Positions 27,866 to 36,514 of a DNA stretch of 64,000 bases are shown in pieces. The stretch covers positions 2,896,554 through 2,960,553 of the forward strand of contig JAVDKL010000001.1 in assembly GCA_030849965.1 (NCBI GenBank), in the 5' to 3' direction. A program made the position numbers and the translations under genes. The notes under the pieces are model-generated. The model saw only the letters and a program-made list of their open reading frames with translations. It was not told where the DNA came from and ran no database searches. The stretch's first letter is position 1; every line of letters begins with the position of its first letter. The DNA comes from Schauerella fraxinea (GTDB lineage: Bacteria; Pseudomonadota; Gammaproteobacteria; Burkholderiales; Burkholderiaceae_B).

Positions 27866-28503
27866 GTGGGCTTCTCGTAACTCAACAATTTGGGCACCAG
27901 GGACTTGACGAGACTCGAGACCGGGGTGCAGCCGGTTTCGACGATGAGGTGCGCCACCTCGCGGTAAAGCGGGTCGCGCAGGCCAAGCAAATCGCGCAGC
28001 GTCGCGCGAGGATCGGCCGTAGCCAGGAGCGGGCGATTTTTGTCGCGGCAGGTGCGGCGATAAAGTTCATCGACGCTGGCGCGCAAATAAAGCACAATGC
28101 CGCGCTCGTGGAGCAGGCGCCGATTATCGGGATTCAGCACGGCGCCCCCACCGGTAGCAAGAATAATATTGCGCCGTTGGGTACACTCCGATAACACAGT
28201 CGCTTCGCGACGGCGAAAACCTGCCTCGCCCTCGATTTCAAAAATAATGGGCACGCGGACTCCGCAGCGCGCTTCGAGCTCATGATCCAGATCGACAAAT
28301 TCGCGGCCTACCGCCCGCGCCAAGCCTCGGCCAATCGTCGTTTTGCCCGCCCCCATCATGCCGACGAGGATGATGGGCAGGTCGTGCGGCAACGGTTCGG
28401 CCGGCTTGGACAGGAGCGCGTCGCCGTCCAGCGGCACGCATGGCTCGGCCTGCGCCTCAGGAGGCGCTTCCGGGTCGGGGCAGGAGTTGGCGATCGCGTT
28501 CAT
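27862..28503 (-). CDS. aroK: Shikimate kinase
   Basis: 213 residues, about 40 longer than the E. coli enzyme because of an acidic/proline N-terminal extension (residues 1-42). The P-loop [11 protein letters not shown] (48-58) is followed by the shikimate-binding [11 protein letters not shown] and the ATGGGAVL motif. It phosphorylates shikimate at the 3-hydroxyl. The extension might be non-coding if translation starts later, but no internal ATG lies close before the kinase core, so the ATG at 28503 is kept. First gene of aroK-aroB-dgt and divergent from mrcA, with 113 bp between start codons. Confidence 0.97.
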   Translation of the reverse strand: MNAIANSCPDPEAPPEAQAEPCVPLDGDALLSKPAEPLPHDLPIILVGMMGAGKTTIGRGLARAVGREFVDLDHELEARCGVRVPIIFEIEGEAGFRRREATVLSECTQRRNIILATGGGAVLNPDNRRLLHERGIVLYLRASVDELYRRTCRDKNRPLLATADPRATLRDLLGLRDPLYREVAHLIVETGCTPVSSLVKSLVPKLLSYEKPT

Positions 28504-28616
28504 ACGTGCATTATCCCATTGCGCGCAGTTGCCTGGGCACCACAGTCACCGATTCGTTCACACAATGCCGCCCGCCATGCCCAGTCCTTTACCGAGTTGC
28601 CCGTAAAATCGCCGCA

Positions 28617-31061
28617 ATGAGCCAGACCAAGAACACCCCCTCCAAGAAGTCCCCGCCTGCCAAACACGGTTCGGCCTTTCTACGATTTATCGTGAAATCC
28701 GCCGTGCTGCTTGGCGGGTTCGCCCTGTGCGGCGTATTGCTGGGAGGGATGGCATTGGCATTGGCTTGGCCGAATCTGCCCGATTTGCACGCGATGACCG
28801 ACTATCGTCCCCGTGTGCCGCTGCGTATTTTCACGGCAGATCGGGTACTGATCGGCGAATTTGGCGAAGAGCGCCGGAACGTGCTGCGCTTCAACGAAAT
28901 CCCCGACGTGATGAAATCGGCGGTGTTGGCGGCGGAAGACGACCGTTTCTACCAACATGGCGGCATCGATTGGCAAGGCGTGGTGCGTGCCGGCGTGACC
29001 AATCTCGTCAACATGTCGAAGACGCAAGGCGCCAGCACGATCACGATGCAGGTGGCGCGTAACTTCTATCTCTCGTCCGAGAAGACATATTCGCGTAAGT
29101 TCTACGAACTGCTCTTAACGTTCAAGATTGAAGCCAGCCTGGGCAAGGATCAGATTCTTGAGCTGTACATGAATCAGATCTATCTAGGCCATCGCGCATA
29201 CGGTTTCGCGGCAGCGGCGCGTACCTACTTCGGCAAGCCATTGGCGGAAGTGACGCCTGCGGAAGCGGCAATGCTCGCCGGCATTCCAAAGGCGCCGTCG
29301 CGCTTCAATCCGATTTCGAACCGTCCTCGCGCCGAGCTGCGCCAGCGCTATGTGCTGGGTCGCATGCAGTCGCTGGGCTACCTCACCGAGCCCGAGTACA
29401 AGACGGCGATGGCCCAGCCCATCGTGATCAAGTCCGCGGAAGGCACGCCCGCCGGCGGCTATGCCGTGCATGGCGAATACGTGGCCGAACTCGCCCGCCA
29501 GTTGCTCTACAACGTCTATCAAGACAATGTGTATTCGCGCGGCATCAATATCTACACCACCGTGCAGTCGAAAGACCAGGAATCGGCCTATCGCGCCCTG
29601 CGCGACGGCGTGATCGACTACACGCGCCGCGCGCCGTATCCCGGCCCGGAAGAACAGCTCGAAATGCCTGCAGGCGTCGAGAAGGACCCGCAGGCCCTGG
29701 ATGATTTTCTGGATGGCGTCTTCGAGAAATTCCCGGACAGCGGCGATTTGCTGACCGGCGTGGTGATTTCAGCGTCACCTAATGAGATCAAGGTGGCGCG
29801 CAGTTCGCGCGAGATCGTGTCGATTACCGACAAGAAGATCCTGGGCATCGTCGCCCGCGCACTCGGCGACAAGGTCAAACCGGAAATGCGCATCAAGCGC
29901 GGCTCAGTTGTGTACCTGCACCAGGTGGGCGAAGGCTGGGAAGTAATCAATATGCCGTCGGTGCAGGCGGCCTTCGTGTCGCTCACGCCGCAAGACGGCG
30001 CGATCCGATCGCTGGTGGGCGGCTTCGACTTCTATCGCGGCAATTTCAACCGCGTCACGCAAGCGTGGCGCCAGCCGGGTTCGAACATCAAGCCGTTCAT
30101 CTATGCGGCCTCGCTCGAACGTGGCCTGACGCCCGCCACGCAGATTTCCGACCAGCCGTTCTCGCTCACGGCCGCGCAAACGGGTTCCAAGGCCTGGAGC
30201 CCGAAGAACTACGGCAATCAGTACGAGCCGATGCTCACCATGCGTCAAGGCCTCTACAAGTCCAAGAACATGGTCACGATCCGCATCATGCAGGCCATCG
30301 GCCCGCAATATGCCCAGGATTACCTGACCCGTTTCGGTTTCGACAAGTCGCGTCAACCGCCTGTGCTGCCGATGGCATTGGGTGCAGGCGCCGTGACCCC
30401 GCTGCAATTGGCCGGCGCCTACGCCGTGTTCGCCAACGGCGGTTATCGCATCACGCCTTATCTGATCGATCGCGTCACCGACAGCTCGGGCAAGGTGCTG
30501 ATGCAGTCGAAACCCGTGGTCGCCGGCGACGCCGCGGCGCGAGCAATCGACGCCCGCACCGCGTACGTGATGGACGACATGCTCCGTGGCGTGGCCACTT
30601 CCGGCACGGCCGCCCGGGCACGTGCCATCCTTAAGCGCAACGATCTGGCTGGCAAAACGGGCACCACCAACGAATCGGTGGATGCCTGGTTCTCGGGCTA
30701 CACCCCGGCCCTGGTCGCGACCGCTTGGCTCGGCTATGACCAACCGAAATCGTTGGGCTCGCGCGAAACGGGTGGCGGCGTCGCGTTGCCGATCTGGCTC
30801 GAATACATGCAGGATGCCCTCAAGGGCGTGCCTGAAGAAACGCGCCGCCCGCGTCCGGAAGGATTGCTCGTGGAAGGCGGCGAGTTGTACTTTGCCGAGT
30901 TCCCGCCCGGTCAGGCCGTGGCGCGACTGGGCCTGCCCGTCAACGATTCGCTCGGCGATTTCCTGAGCACGTTGGGTGAGTCGCCAAGCCCGCGTGGCGG
31001 CGTGACGGTGGCCCCGACGATGCGCGGCGACTCGCAGATGAGCCAGAACCTGCAGTTTTAA
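28617..31061 (+). CDS. mrcA: Penicillin-binding protein 1A (bifunctional transglycosylase/transpeptidase)
   Basis: 814 residues. A short cytoplasmic tail and one membrane segment (about 22-50) precede the GT51 glycosyltransferase domain with catalytic Glu107 in AAEDDRFYQHGGID. An OB-like insert follows. The transpeptidase domain has Ser489/Lys492 in QPGSNIKPF, the SKN motif in YKSKNMV, and KTGT at 680-683. It polymerises and cross-links peptidoglycan in the periplasm. The start MSQTKNTPSKK was chosen; the upstream in-frame region lies within aroK on the other strand. Divergent from aroK, as in many beta- and gammaproteobacteria. Confidence 0.97.
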   Translation: MSQTKNTPSKKSPPAKHGSAFLRFIVKSAVLLGGFALCGVLLGGMALALAWPNLPDLHAMTDYRPRVPLRIFTADRVLIGEFGEERRNVLRFNEIPDVMKSAVLAAEDDRFYQHGGIDWQGVVRAGVTNLVNMSKTQGASTITMQVARNFYLSSEKTYSRKFYELLLTFKIEASLGKDQILELYMNQIYLGHRAYGFAAAARTYFGKPLAEVTPAEAAMLAGIPKAPSRFNPISNRPRAELRQRYVLGRMQSLGYLTEPEYKTAMAQPIVIKSAEGTPAGGYAVHGEYVAELARQLLYNVYQDNVYSRGINIYTTVQSKDQESAYRALRDGVIDYTRRAPYPGPEEQLEMPAGVEKDPQALDDFLDGVFEKFPDSGDLLTGVVISASPNEIKVARSSREIVSITDKKILGIVARALGDKVKPEMRIKRGSVVYLHQVGEGWEVINMPSVQAAFVSLTPQDGAIRSLVGGFDFYRGNFNRVTQAWRQPGSNIKPFIYAASLERGLTPATQISDQPFSLTAAQTGSKAWSPKNYGNQYEPMLTMRQGLYKSKNMVTIRIMQAIGPQYAQDYLTRFGFDKSRQPPVLPMALGAGAVTPLQLAGAYAVFANGGYRITPYLIDRVTDSSGKVLMQSKPVVAGDAAARAIDARTAYVMDDMLRGVATSGTAARARAILKRNDLAGKTGTTNESVDAWFSGYTPALVATAWLGYDQPKSLGSRETGGGVALPIWLEYMQDALKGVPEETRRPRPEGLLVEGGELYFAEFPPGQAVARLGLPVNDSLGDFLSTLGESPSPRGGVTVAPTMRGDSQMSQNLQF

Positions 31062-31152
31062 ACGCACGTCGGTTTGAATCACGTGGCGGCCGATTGCCGC
31101 TACACCGAACCGGGAGTGCGGCGCAAACCGTCAGGCTCGGTCCAGACAGCAA

Positions 31153-31176
31153 AACGCCGGCTTGCGAGCCGGCGTT
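31153..31176. terminator. Bidirectional terminator between mrcA and cyaY
   Basis: AACGCCGGCT (31153-31162) and AGCCGGCGTT (31167-31176) pair perfectly over 10 bp around TGCG. It lies between convergent genes. The minus-strand side ends in TTTT, the plus-strand side has a weak T content. Confidence 0.75.
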
Positions 31177-31220
31177 GCATTATCCAAGTCTGAAAGATCC
31201 AAACCTGATATTGAGCGCAT

Positions 31221-31248
31221 GAGAGGGCTGGCGTGAGAGGGCAGGCGT
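31221..31248. repeat. Two-copy 14-bp tandem repeat
   Basis: GAGAGGGCTGGCGT at 31221-31234 and GAGAGGGCAGGCGT at 31235-31248, in the 285-bp gene-free gap between mrcA and cyaY. The rest of that gap holds the bidirectional terminator and nothing else I can name. Confidence 0.7.
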
Positions 31249-31346
31249 GTGAGGCAACACGCACGGCTCGCCGAACCAAGCACCAAACCACGCGCCGAAG
31301 GGTTTTAAACCACCGTGCGTGACCAGGCCCTCAACAGCGGCGCGAG

Positions 31347-31682
31347 TTACACGCTGACCTTGACGACGATGGGCACACCGGCCGCATCGGAACAGATTTG
31401 CGACAGCGCATCGTCCAGATTGGGGCCGCCGCGGGTATCGTGCCAATGCTCGCCTTCAAAGCGGTAGTGAAAGCCACCGCTGCGCGCAGCGACCCAGATT
31501 TCCTGCATGGCCGCCTGACTGTTGACGACAATGTGGATCTCGTCATCGAACACCAGCGTCAACACGTTGCCGTTACGCGTGGCTTCGATGTCGATATCGT
31601 GGGTGGCCGCCCAATCGTCGGCCTGGCTCTCGATCGTATCGAGCACTTTTTCGGTCAACGCAAGAAATTCGGTATCGTTCAT
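31347..31682 (-). CDS. cyaY: Frataxin-like iron-binding protein CyaY
   Basis: 111 residues, the normal CyaY size. The acidic first helix TEFLALTEKVLDTIESQADDW carries the iron-binding ridge, followed by the beta-sheet core NVLTLVFDDEIHIVVNSQ and the QEIWVAARSGGFHYRF signature. CyaY modulates Fe-S cluster assembly by binding IscS and iron. The start MNDTEFLAL at 31682 was chosen over an upstream in-frame ATG (31751) because it matches the family N-terminus. It is divergent from the small lipoprotein and lysA, the classical cyaY/lptM/lysA arrangement. Confidence 0.95.
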   Translation of the reverse strand: MNDTEFLALTEKVLDTIESQADDWAATHDIDIEATRNGNVLTLVFDDEIHIVVNSQAAMQEIWVAARSGGFHYRFEGEHWHDTRGGPNLDDALSQICSDAAGVPIVVKVSV

Positions 31683-31713
31683 AATCCCAACCTGCACGCT
31701 TTTGGAGTTCTCT

Positions 31714-32025
31714 GTGTTCCATTTGGCTTTCGGCCGCCTGGTTTCCCGCATTGTAGCGACTGCCGTCCTGACGGCGGTCGTGGCAGCCTGCGGCTACAAG
31801 GGCCCGCTCTATTTCCCCCCCGCCCCCAATGGGCAAGCCACGCCCGTTCAAACGACGCCGACGCAAACCCAGCCTAAACCGCCTTCGCCGATCACCTCGC
31901 CGACCCAAACCGAAGCGCTGCCGACGTCGTCGTCATCTTCCGGCAACTCGTCGACCACCGGTATTTCCACGCAGGCGCCCGGCGGCACGTCGTCCGGCTC
32001 GAACGCCAGCAGCACGTCCCAATAA
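31714..32025 (+). CDS. Small lipoprotein, LptM (LppL/YifL)-like
   Basis: About 103 residues. A signal peptide leads to a lipobox (LTAVVAAC, Cys at about residue 26). The mature start CGYKGPLYFPP is the hallmark of the YifL/LptM family, which helps the LPS translocon LptDE mature in E. coli. A long Thr/Ser/Pro-rich tail follows (PTQTQPKPPSPITSPTQT and poly-Ser), longer than in E. coli. No ATG fits; a GTG at 31714 with GGAG six bases upstream is the best start, with TTG 31723 as an alternative. It lies between cyaY and lysA, as expected. Confidence 0.85.
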   Translation: MFHLAFGRLVSRIVATAVLTAVVAACGYKGPLYFPPAPNGQATPVQTTPTQTQPKPPSPITSPTQTEALPTSSSSSGNSSTTGISTQAPGGTSSGSNASSTSQ

Positions 32026-32056
32026 CGCTTTACGCGCTTCGCGCAGTACCTCTCTC

Positions 32057-33346
32057 ATGACGCAGACTTCCCACCCGGCCTTGGCCGGACAACCGCATTT
32101 TCATCTCCAGGACGGCACCCTGCACGCCGAGGGCGTTGCACTGGACCGTTTGGTGGCCGAACACGGCACGCCGTTGTACGTGTACTCCCGTGCGGCACTC
32201 GCCGAGGCCTATGCCCGCTACAGCGATGCCGTCAACGGCCGCGACGTGGTGGTCTGCTACGGCATGAAAGCCAACTCCAACCTGGCCGTGCTGAAAGAAT
32301 TTGCACGTTTGGGCGCCGGGTTCGACATCGTCTCGGGCGGTGAGCTGCAACGCGTGCTGGCGGTAGGCGCCGATCCCGGCAAGATCGTATTTTCGGGTGT
32401 GGGCAAGCAAGCGTGGGAAATGCAGGCTGCGCTCAAGGCAGGCGTAAAAAGCTTCAACGTCGAATCCGAAGCCGAACTGCGACTGCTGTCGCTGGTAGCC
32501 GAAGCCGAGGGCAAGCGCGCGCCGGTATCGTTGCGCGTGAATCCGGATGTGGATGCGCAAACGCACCCCTACATTTCGACGGGCTTGAAAGAAAACAAGT
32601 TCGGTATCGCAATCGAAGACGCGCCCGAGGTGTATCGCCTGGCGAAGTCCTTGGCCAACATCGACATCGTGGGGGTGGATTGCCACATCGGCTCGCAGTT
32701 GATCGACATCAGCCCCTATCTGGACGCCCTCGACAAGCTGCTCGACCTGGTGGACGGCCTGAAGCGCGACGGCATCGAGATCCATCACCTGGATATCGGC
32801 GGCGGTTTGGGCATTCGCTATACCGACGAAACGCCGCCGTCGCCCAAGACCCTGCTGGACCAGGTGTTCGACCGCTTGGACGCGCGTGGCTACGGGCATC
32901 TGCAGATCGTGATGGAACCGGGCCGCTCGTTGGTGGGCAACGCCGGCATTCTGCTCACGACGGTGCAATTTCTGAAGCACGCCGAGGCGCGCAATTTCGC
33001 CATCGTCGATGCCGCCATGAACGACCTGCTGCGACCGGCGCTCTATCAGGCGTGGCATGGCGTGGTGCCGGTCAAACCGCGCCTGGGCGCGGTGCAGATT
33101 TATGACATCGTGGGGCCGATCTGCGAATCCGGCGATTGGCTGGCCAAGCAGCGCCCGCTCGTGCTCGCGCAAGGCGATGTGCTGGCGGTCGAATCGGCCG
33201 GTGCCTACGGCATGGTGATGGCCGGCAATTACAACAGCCGCGTGCGACCCGCCGAGGTGATGGTCGACGGCGAGCAATCGCACGTGGTGCGCAAGCGCGA
33301 AACGCTGGACATGTTGACGGCGGGCGAGTCGGTATTGCCCGATTGA
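32057..33346 (+). CDS. lysA: Diaminopimelate decarboxylase
   Basis: 429 residues. LysA makes L-lysine from meso-diaminopimelate, the last step of the pathway. The PLP-binding Lys71 lies in VVCYGMKANSN, the HIGSQL and LDIGGGLGI motifs bind the cofactor phosphate, and PICESGDWLA contributes the active-site Cys from the partner subunit. The start MTQTSHPALAG at 32057 follows the lipoprotein stop by 31 bp, so the two are probably co-transcribed; the longer frame lies within the lipoprotein gene. A degenerate 9-bp repeat array starts at its stop codon. Confidence 0.97.
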   Translation: MTQTSHPALAGQPHFHLQDGTLHAEGVALDRLVAEHGTPLYVYSRAALAEAYARYSDAVNGRDVVVCYGMKANSNLAVLKEFARLGAGFDIVSGGELQRVLAVGADPGKIVFSGVGKQAWEMQAALKAGVKSFNVESEAELRLLSLVAEAEGKRAPVSLRVNPDVDAQTHPYISTGLKENKFGIAIEDAPEVYRLAKSLANIDIVGVDCHIGSQLIDISPYLDALDKLLDLVDGLKRDGIEIHHLDIGGGLGIRYTDETPPSPKTLLDQVFDRLDARGYGHLQIVMEPGRSLVGNAGILLTTVQFLKHAEARNFAIVDAAMNDLLRPALYQAWHGVVPVKPRLGAVQIYDIVGPICESGDWLAKQRPLVLAQGDVLAVESAGAYGMVMAGNYNSRVRPAEVMVDGEQSHVVRKRETLDMLTAGESVLPD

Positions 33347-33431
33347 ACGTACCTGACGTAAGGAACGTACGGAACGTACGGAACGTATTGAAAGTACCTG
33401 ACGTACCTAAAGCCCCTGACATACCGAACGT
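33345..33431. repeat. Degenerate 9-bp repeat array after lysA
   Basis: Units related to GAACGTACG run from the lysA stop codon onward: exact copies at 33363-33371 and 33372-33380, then GAACGTATT, GAAAGTACCT, GACGTACCT and weaker copies to about 33431. The core is ACGTAC. On the minus strand one frame reads YVP repeated three times, but no gene contains it. Confidence 0.75.
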
Positions 33432-33488
33432 GATTGAAGCATCCCACGTACATCAGGTATCGAACGCACTCGGCGTACTAACCCGCGT

Positions 33489-34310
33489 TCAGAACCCGGC
33501 GGGCGCGTTGGCCAGAATCGTCTGCGCCAGCACGTACACCGGGCGGTCGACCAACTTGCCGTCGACCGCAATGGCGCCCAGGCCTTGGGCGGCAACCGCT
33601 TCATGCACCCGTCGCGCCCAAGCCACTTCTTCGGCGCTGGGCGCAAACCCCGCGTTGATGCCGGCGACCTGCTTGGGATGCACGCACAGCTTGGCGCCAA
33701 AGCCGAAGCGGCGCGCGCGCCGCACGTCGGCCGTCAAGCCATCCAGATCGTCCAACGCCAGCGACACACCATCTACCGGCGGCAGCACGTCTGCCAAACG
33801 GGACGCCATCACCAGCTGACTGCGCACCAGATCGAGCGCATCGCCATCGCCGCTCGTGCCGGCGTCGGCATTGAAGTCCACAGACCCGAACGCCAACCGC
33901 TGCACCTTCGCCTGACTGGCGAGGGCGCGCGCAATATCCCATCCCTTGACGGTTTCGATCAGCGGCACGATCAATTGATCGGCGCGCAGATGCGACGCCA
34001 GCGCCTTGAGCACGTCCGTGTCCTGCGACTTGGGCATCATCACGGCATGCACCGCCGCGTTGCCGACGATGGCGCAGTCGCGCGCAAACCAGGCCGTGTC
34101 TTCGGTATTGATGCGAACGAGGATCTGAGGACCGGCCACCGCACCCCGTGCGTCCAACCATGCCGCCACAGATTCGCGCGCTGCGTCCTTGCGATCGGGC
34201 GCCACGGCGTCTTCCAGATCGAGGATGATGGCGTGCGCGCCGGCGGCAGCGGCCTTGTCGAAACGTTCCGGACGATCGCCGGGTACGAAGAGGTAGCTAC
34301 GGGGGGTCAT
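33489..34310 (-). CDS. CitE-like CoA-ester lyase (HpcH/HpaI aldolase superfamily)
   Basis: 273 residues. The family opening RSYLFVPGDRPERFDKA and LDLEDAVAPDRK (31-40) binds CoA. Arg66 (RINTED), Glu119 (LIETVKG) and Asp145 (FGSVDFNAD) are the substrate and Mg ligands. Family members include citrate lyase beta subunits, malyl-CoA, beta-methylmalyl-CoA and (3S)-citramalyl-CoA lyases. No citD or citF is nearby, so a true citrate lyase is unlikely. With a CoA-transferase, acyl-CoA dehydrogenase and MaoC hydratase in the same eight-gene run, a citramalyl-CoA or malyl-CoA lyase yielding acetyl-CoA plus an oxo acid is the best guess. The start is at 34310, not the upstream in-frame ATG at 34439. Confidence 0.85.
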   Translation of the reverse strand: MTPRSYLFVPGDRPERFDKAAAAGAHAIILDLEDAVAPDRKDAARESVAAWLDARGAVAGPQILVRINTEDTAWFARDCAIVGNAAVHAVMMPKSQDTDVLKALASHLRADQLIVPLIETVKGWDIARALASQAKVQRLAFGSVDFNADAGTSGDGDALDLVRSQLVMASRLADVLPPVDGVSLALDDLDGLTADVRRARRFGFGAKLCVHPKQVAGINAGFAPSAEEVAWARRVHEAVAAQGLGAIAVDGKLVDRPVYVLAQTILANAPAGF

Positions 34311-34395
34311 GCAGTCTCCTTTTATTGATTCAACGAATGCGGCTGCGGGGGAAGTTCGCCGGGGCTGACGTTTTATCTGTGCCAATGCCCCTGAT

Positions 34396-35628
34396 CTATT
34401 CGCCAGCGGAAGCGGTGGGTGCGGAAGCCGCCGGCACAAACGCCTTCCGAAAGCCCAGGGTCAACGCGAAACAGAGCGCGGCCGGCACGATCAACGAGGC
34501 ATAGGCCAGGCCATAACTGCCGGCGGCACTGGCGATCGCGCCGAATATCGGCGGCCCCACCACCACGCCCAAAAACGTAAATGCCAGCGCGCCGCCCGTG
34601 GCGACGCTGGTCTGTCCCGCCGGCGCCTGGCGTGCAACTTCGGCGAGGTACACACCATTCCAGCCGATGGCACTGGCGCCGAACACAGACAGCACGACCA
34701 GCAGCAACACCGTGGACGTGCCGGGCACCATGAACGCCGTGGCCAAGCCGCTCAAGGCCACGAGCGCAGCCAGTACCGCGAGCATGCGGGGCGCCCCCAG
34801 ATAGCGATCCGAAATGTATCCCCAGACCAGTCGACCGGTTACCCCAGCCAATTGCGACACGGCGAGAATGAAGCCGGCCGTGACGAGATTGATCAGTAAA
34901 TCTTCATGCAGGAACGTCGCCACATACGTGGTGAGCGAGAGTTGGATAATGGACAGCAAGAACGAACACGCCGCCAGCACCGCCAGACTGCGGCGGCTCA
35001 ACACCAGACGGATCGGGCCCCAAAAACCGCGTCCGAACGACACGGGGTGCGCGGGATCGCGATCGCTGTCGAGGCTGCCGCACAGGGGTTGCACGGCGGC
35101 CGCACACACCAGCGACGCCACGGCGACGGCAGCAAATGCCCATTGCCAGCCGATCAGCACCTGCAGCCCCGGCACGATCGCACCGGCCAGCATGCCGCCC
35201 AGGGGCACGCCCGTTTGCTTGATCGAAAACACCAATGACATGCGATGCGCCGGCGTATTGCGAATCAGCAGATGCGAACTGGCGGGCGTGATCGGCCCGT
35301 AACCGAAACCGATCAGCGCGGCACCCAGCACCATGGTCGGTACGTACGGCAACGTACACAGCAGCAACCCGATGGCGCACAACACCAGGCCGATCTGGCT
35401 CAGTCGAATCGCGCCGTAGCGCCGCACCGCCCCACCCGCGACCAGGCTCGCCACCATCGCACCGGCATAGACGATCGCCACATACAGGCCCACGTAGGCG
35501 GGCGAGACGCCCATGGCCAACGCCACCACCGGCGCAATCACGGGCAACGTCAATAACGCCATGGCCACGAGCGACTGCACCATCGTCGTGGCCACCAGAA
35601 CGATCCACCCCGAGGGTTCGCGTGTCAT
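34396..35628 (-). CDS. Major facilitator superfamily transporter of the catabolic cluster
   Basis: 410 residues with about 12 membrane segments. The loop GAVRRYGAIRLSQIG stands where motif A is expected, and PITPASSHLLIRNTPAHRMSLVFSIKQ (two pieces) resembles the sugar-acid/cyanate-type subfamily. The ATG at 35628 overlaps the GntR gene stop by 4 bp (ATGA), so a longer frame to 35685 is rejected. As it is coupled to a regulator inside a catabolic cluster that also has a Bug receptor, it probably imports the cluster's substrate or a related acid. The substrate is not known. Confidence 0.82.
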   Translation of the reverse strand: MTREPSGWIVLVATTMVQSLVAMALLTLPVIAPVVALAMGVSPAYVGLYVAIVYAGAMVASLVAGGAVRRYGAIRLSQIGLVLCAIGLLLCTLPYVPTMVLGAALIGFGYGPITPASSHLLIRNTPAHRMSLVFSIKQTGVPLGGMLAGAIVPGLQVLIGWQWAFAAVAVASLVCAAAVQPLCGSLDSDRDPAHPVSFGRGFWGPIRLVLSRRSLAVLAACSFLLSIIQLSLTTYVATFLHEDLLINLVTAGFILAVSQLAGVTGRLVWGYISDRYLGAPRMLAVLAALVALSGLATAFMVPGTSTVLLLVVLSVFGASAIGWNGVYLAEVARQAPAGQTSVATGGALAFTFLGVVVGPPIFGAIASAAGSYGLAYASLIVPAALCFALTLGFRKAFVPAASAPTASAGE

Positions 35629-36455
35629 TTTGCAGCCTTGCGTGCACCGGCTTCGGCCACGGCTTCGGCGCCGGCCATCTGCCAATCGCGCTGAAAGGTG
35701 GTGGTGTAGTGAAAACGATCGGCAGGATGCACACTGGTCGTGTGTTCGATCAACTGGCCGCGCCGATTGCGGTAGCGGCGCACCACCTTCAGACCGGCGC
35801 TATGCAGCGGTGCATCCAGACTGGTCGCAGCGTCGCGATCCAGCAGCACCGCGCGAATCTCTTGCTCGACCGAACCGATCGACTCGCCGAATTGTTCTTC
35901 GACGATGGCATGCACGGCGCGATCGAGCCGGCCATTCAGTCCCTTGATCGACCGAAATGCCGGATGCAGCCACAGCTCGGTCACACAGATCGGCAACGCC
36001 TGACCGCTCGTGAATCGGCGGCCGTGCATGTGCAGCCACGTCTCGCCGCGCGAGCCCTCGAGCATCTCCGCCTGCGCGGCCTCGATCTCCACCGTCTCGC
36101 GGCGGTCAATCGACAACGTGGTATCGGTGGCGTACTGATACAGATCGGCCACGCCAGTGATGTTCTGGTTGTAGCTTGCGTTGGCGGTGCGGGCGCACAC
36201 GCGCGTGCCCACGCCGGGTTGCCGCACCACCATCCCCAACTGCACGAGCCGCTTGACGGCCTCGCGGGCGGTAAAGCGGCTCACGCCGAACTGCTCGCAT
36301 AGATCGAACTCGGTGGGCACCAGCGCCCCGATGGGGTACTTGCCCGATTCGATCTCGTTGTACAGCGTCTGTGCCAGTTGCAGGTAGCGCGGTTGCGCGC
36401 CGGTGAGGCCCGGCGTGCGCCCGGTGGGAATAGGAGAAGTAAGGCGTGTGGCCAT
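35625..36455 (-). CDS. GntR-family (HutC/UTRA) transcriptional regulator
   Basis: 276 residues. The winged helix-turn-helix is at about 22-92 (GALVPTEFDLCEQFGVSRFT, AREAVKRLVQLGMVVRQPG and GVGTRV). It is followed by a UTRA ligand-binding domain from about 115 to 260 containing WLHMHGRRFTSGQALPI and IVEEQFGESI. HutC-type regulators usually repress a catabolic operon until its substrate or an intermediate binds. The gene lies inside the cluster, 59 bp after the CoA-transferase gene and overlapping the MFS gene. A TTTGT-N4-ACAAA palindrome just downstream of the cluster promoter -10 is a candidate operator. Confidence 0.9.
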   Translation of the reverse strand: MATRLTSPIPTGRTPGLTGAQPRYLQLAQTLYNEIESGKYPIGALVPTEFDLCEQFGVSRFTAREAVKRLVQLGMVVRQPGVGTRVCARTANASYNQNITGVADLYQYATDTTLSIDRRETVEIEAAQAEMLEGSRGETWLHMHGRRFTSGQALPICVTELWLHPAFRSIKGLNGRLDRAVHAIVEEQFGESIGSVEQEIRAVLLDRDAATSLDAPLHSAGLKVVRRYRNRRGQLIEHTTSVHPADRFHYTTTFQRDWQMAGAEAVAEAGARKAAK

Positions 36456-36514
36456 AGCGTCGCGTCGCCGCGGTCGTTGTCTTGACGGAAGTGCTGTCGC
36501 GGCGGCGCCGTCGC

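Noticed and set aside
33229-33453. 74-codon minus-strand frame with YVP repeats over the lysA tail
   Set aside because: Created by the 9-bp repeat and by the antisense of lysA; no start signal or family.
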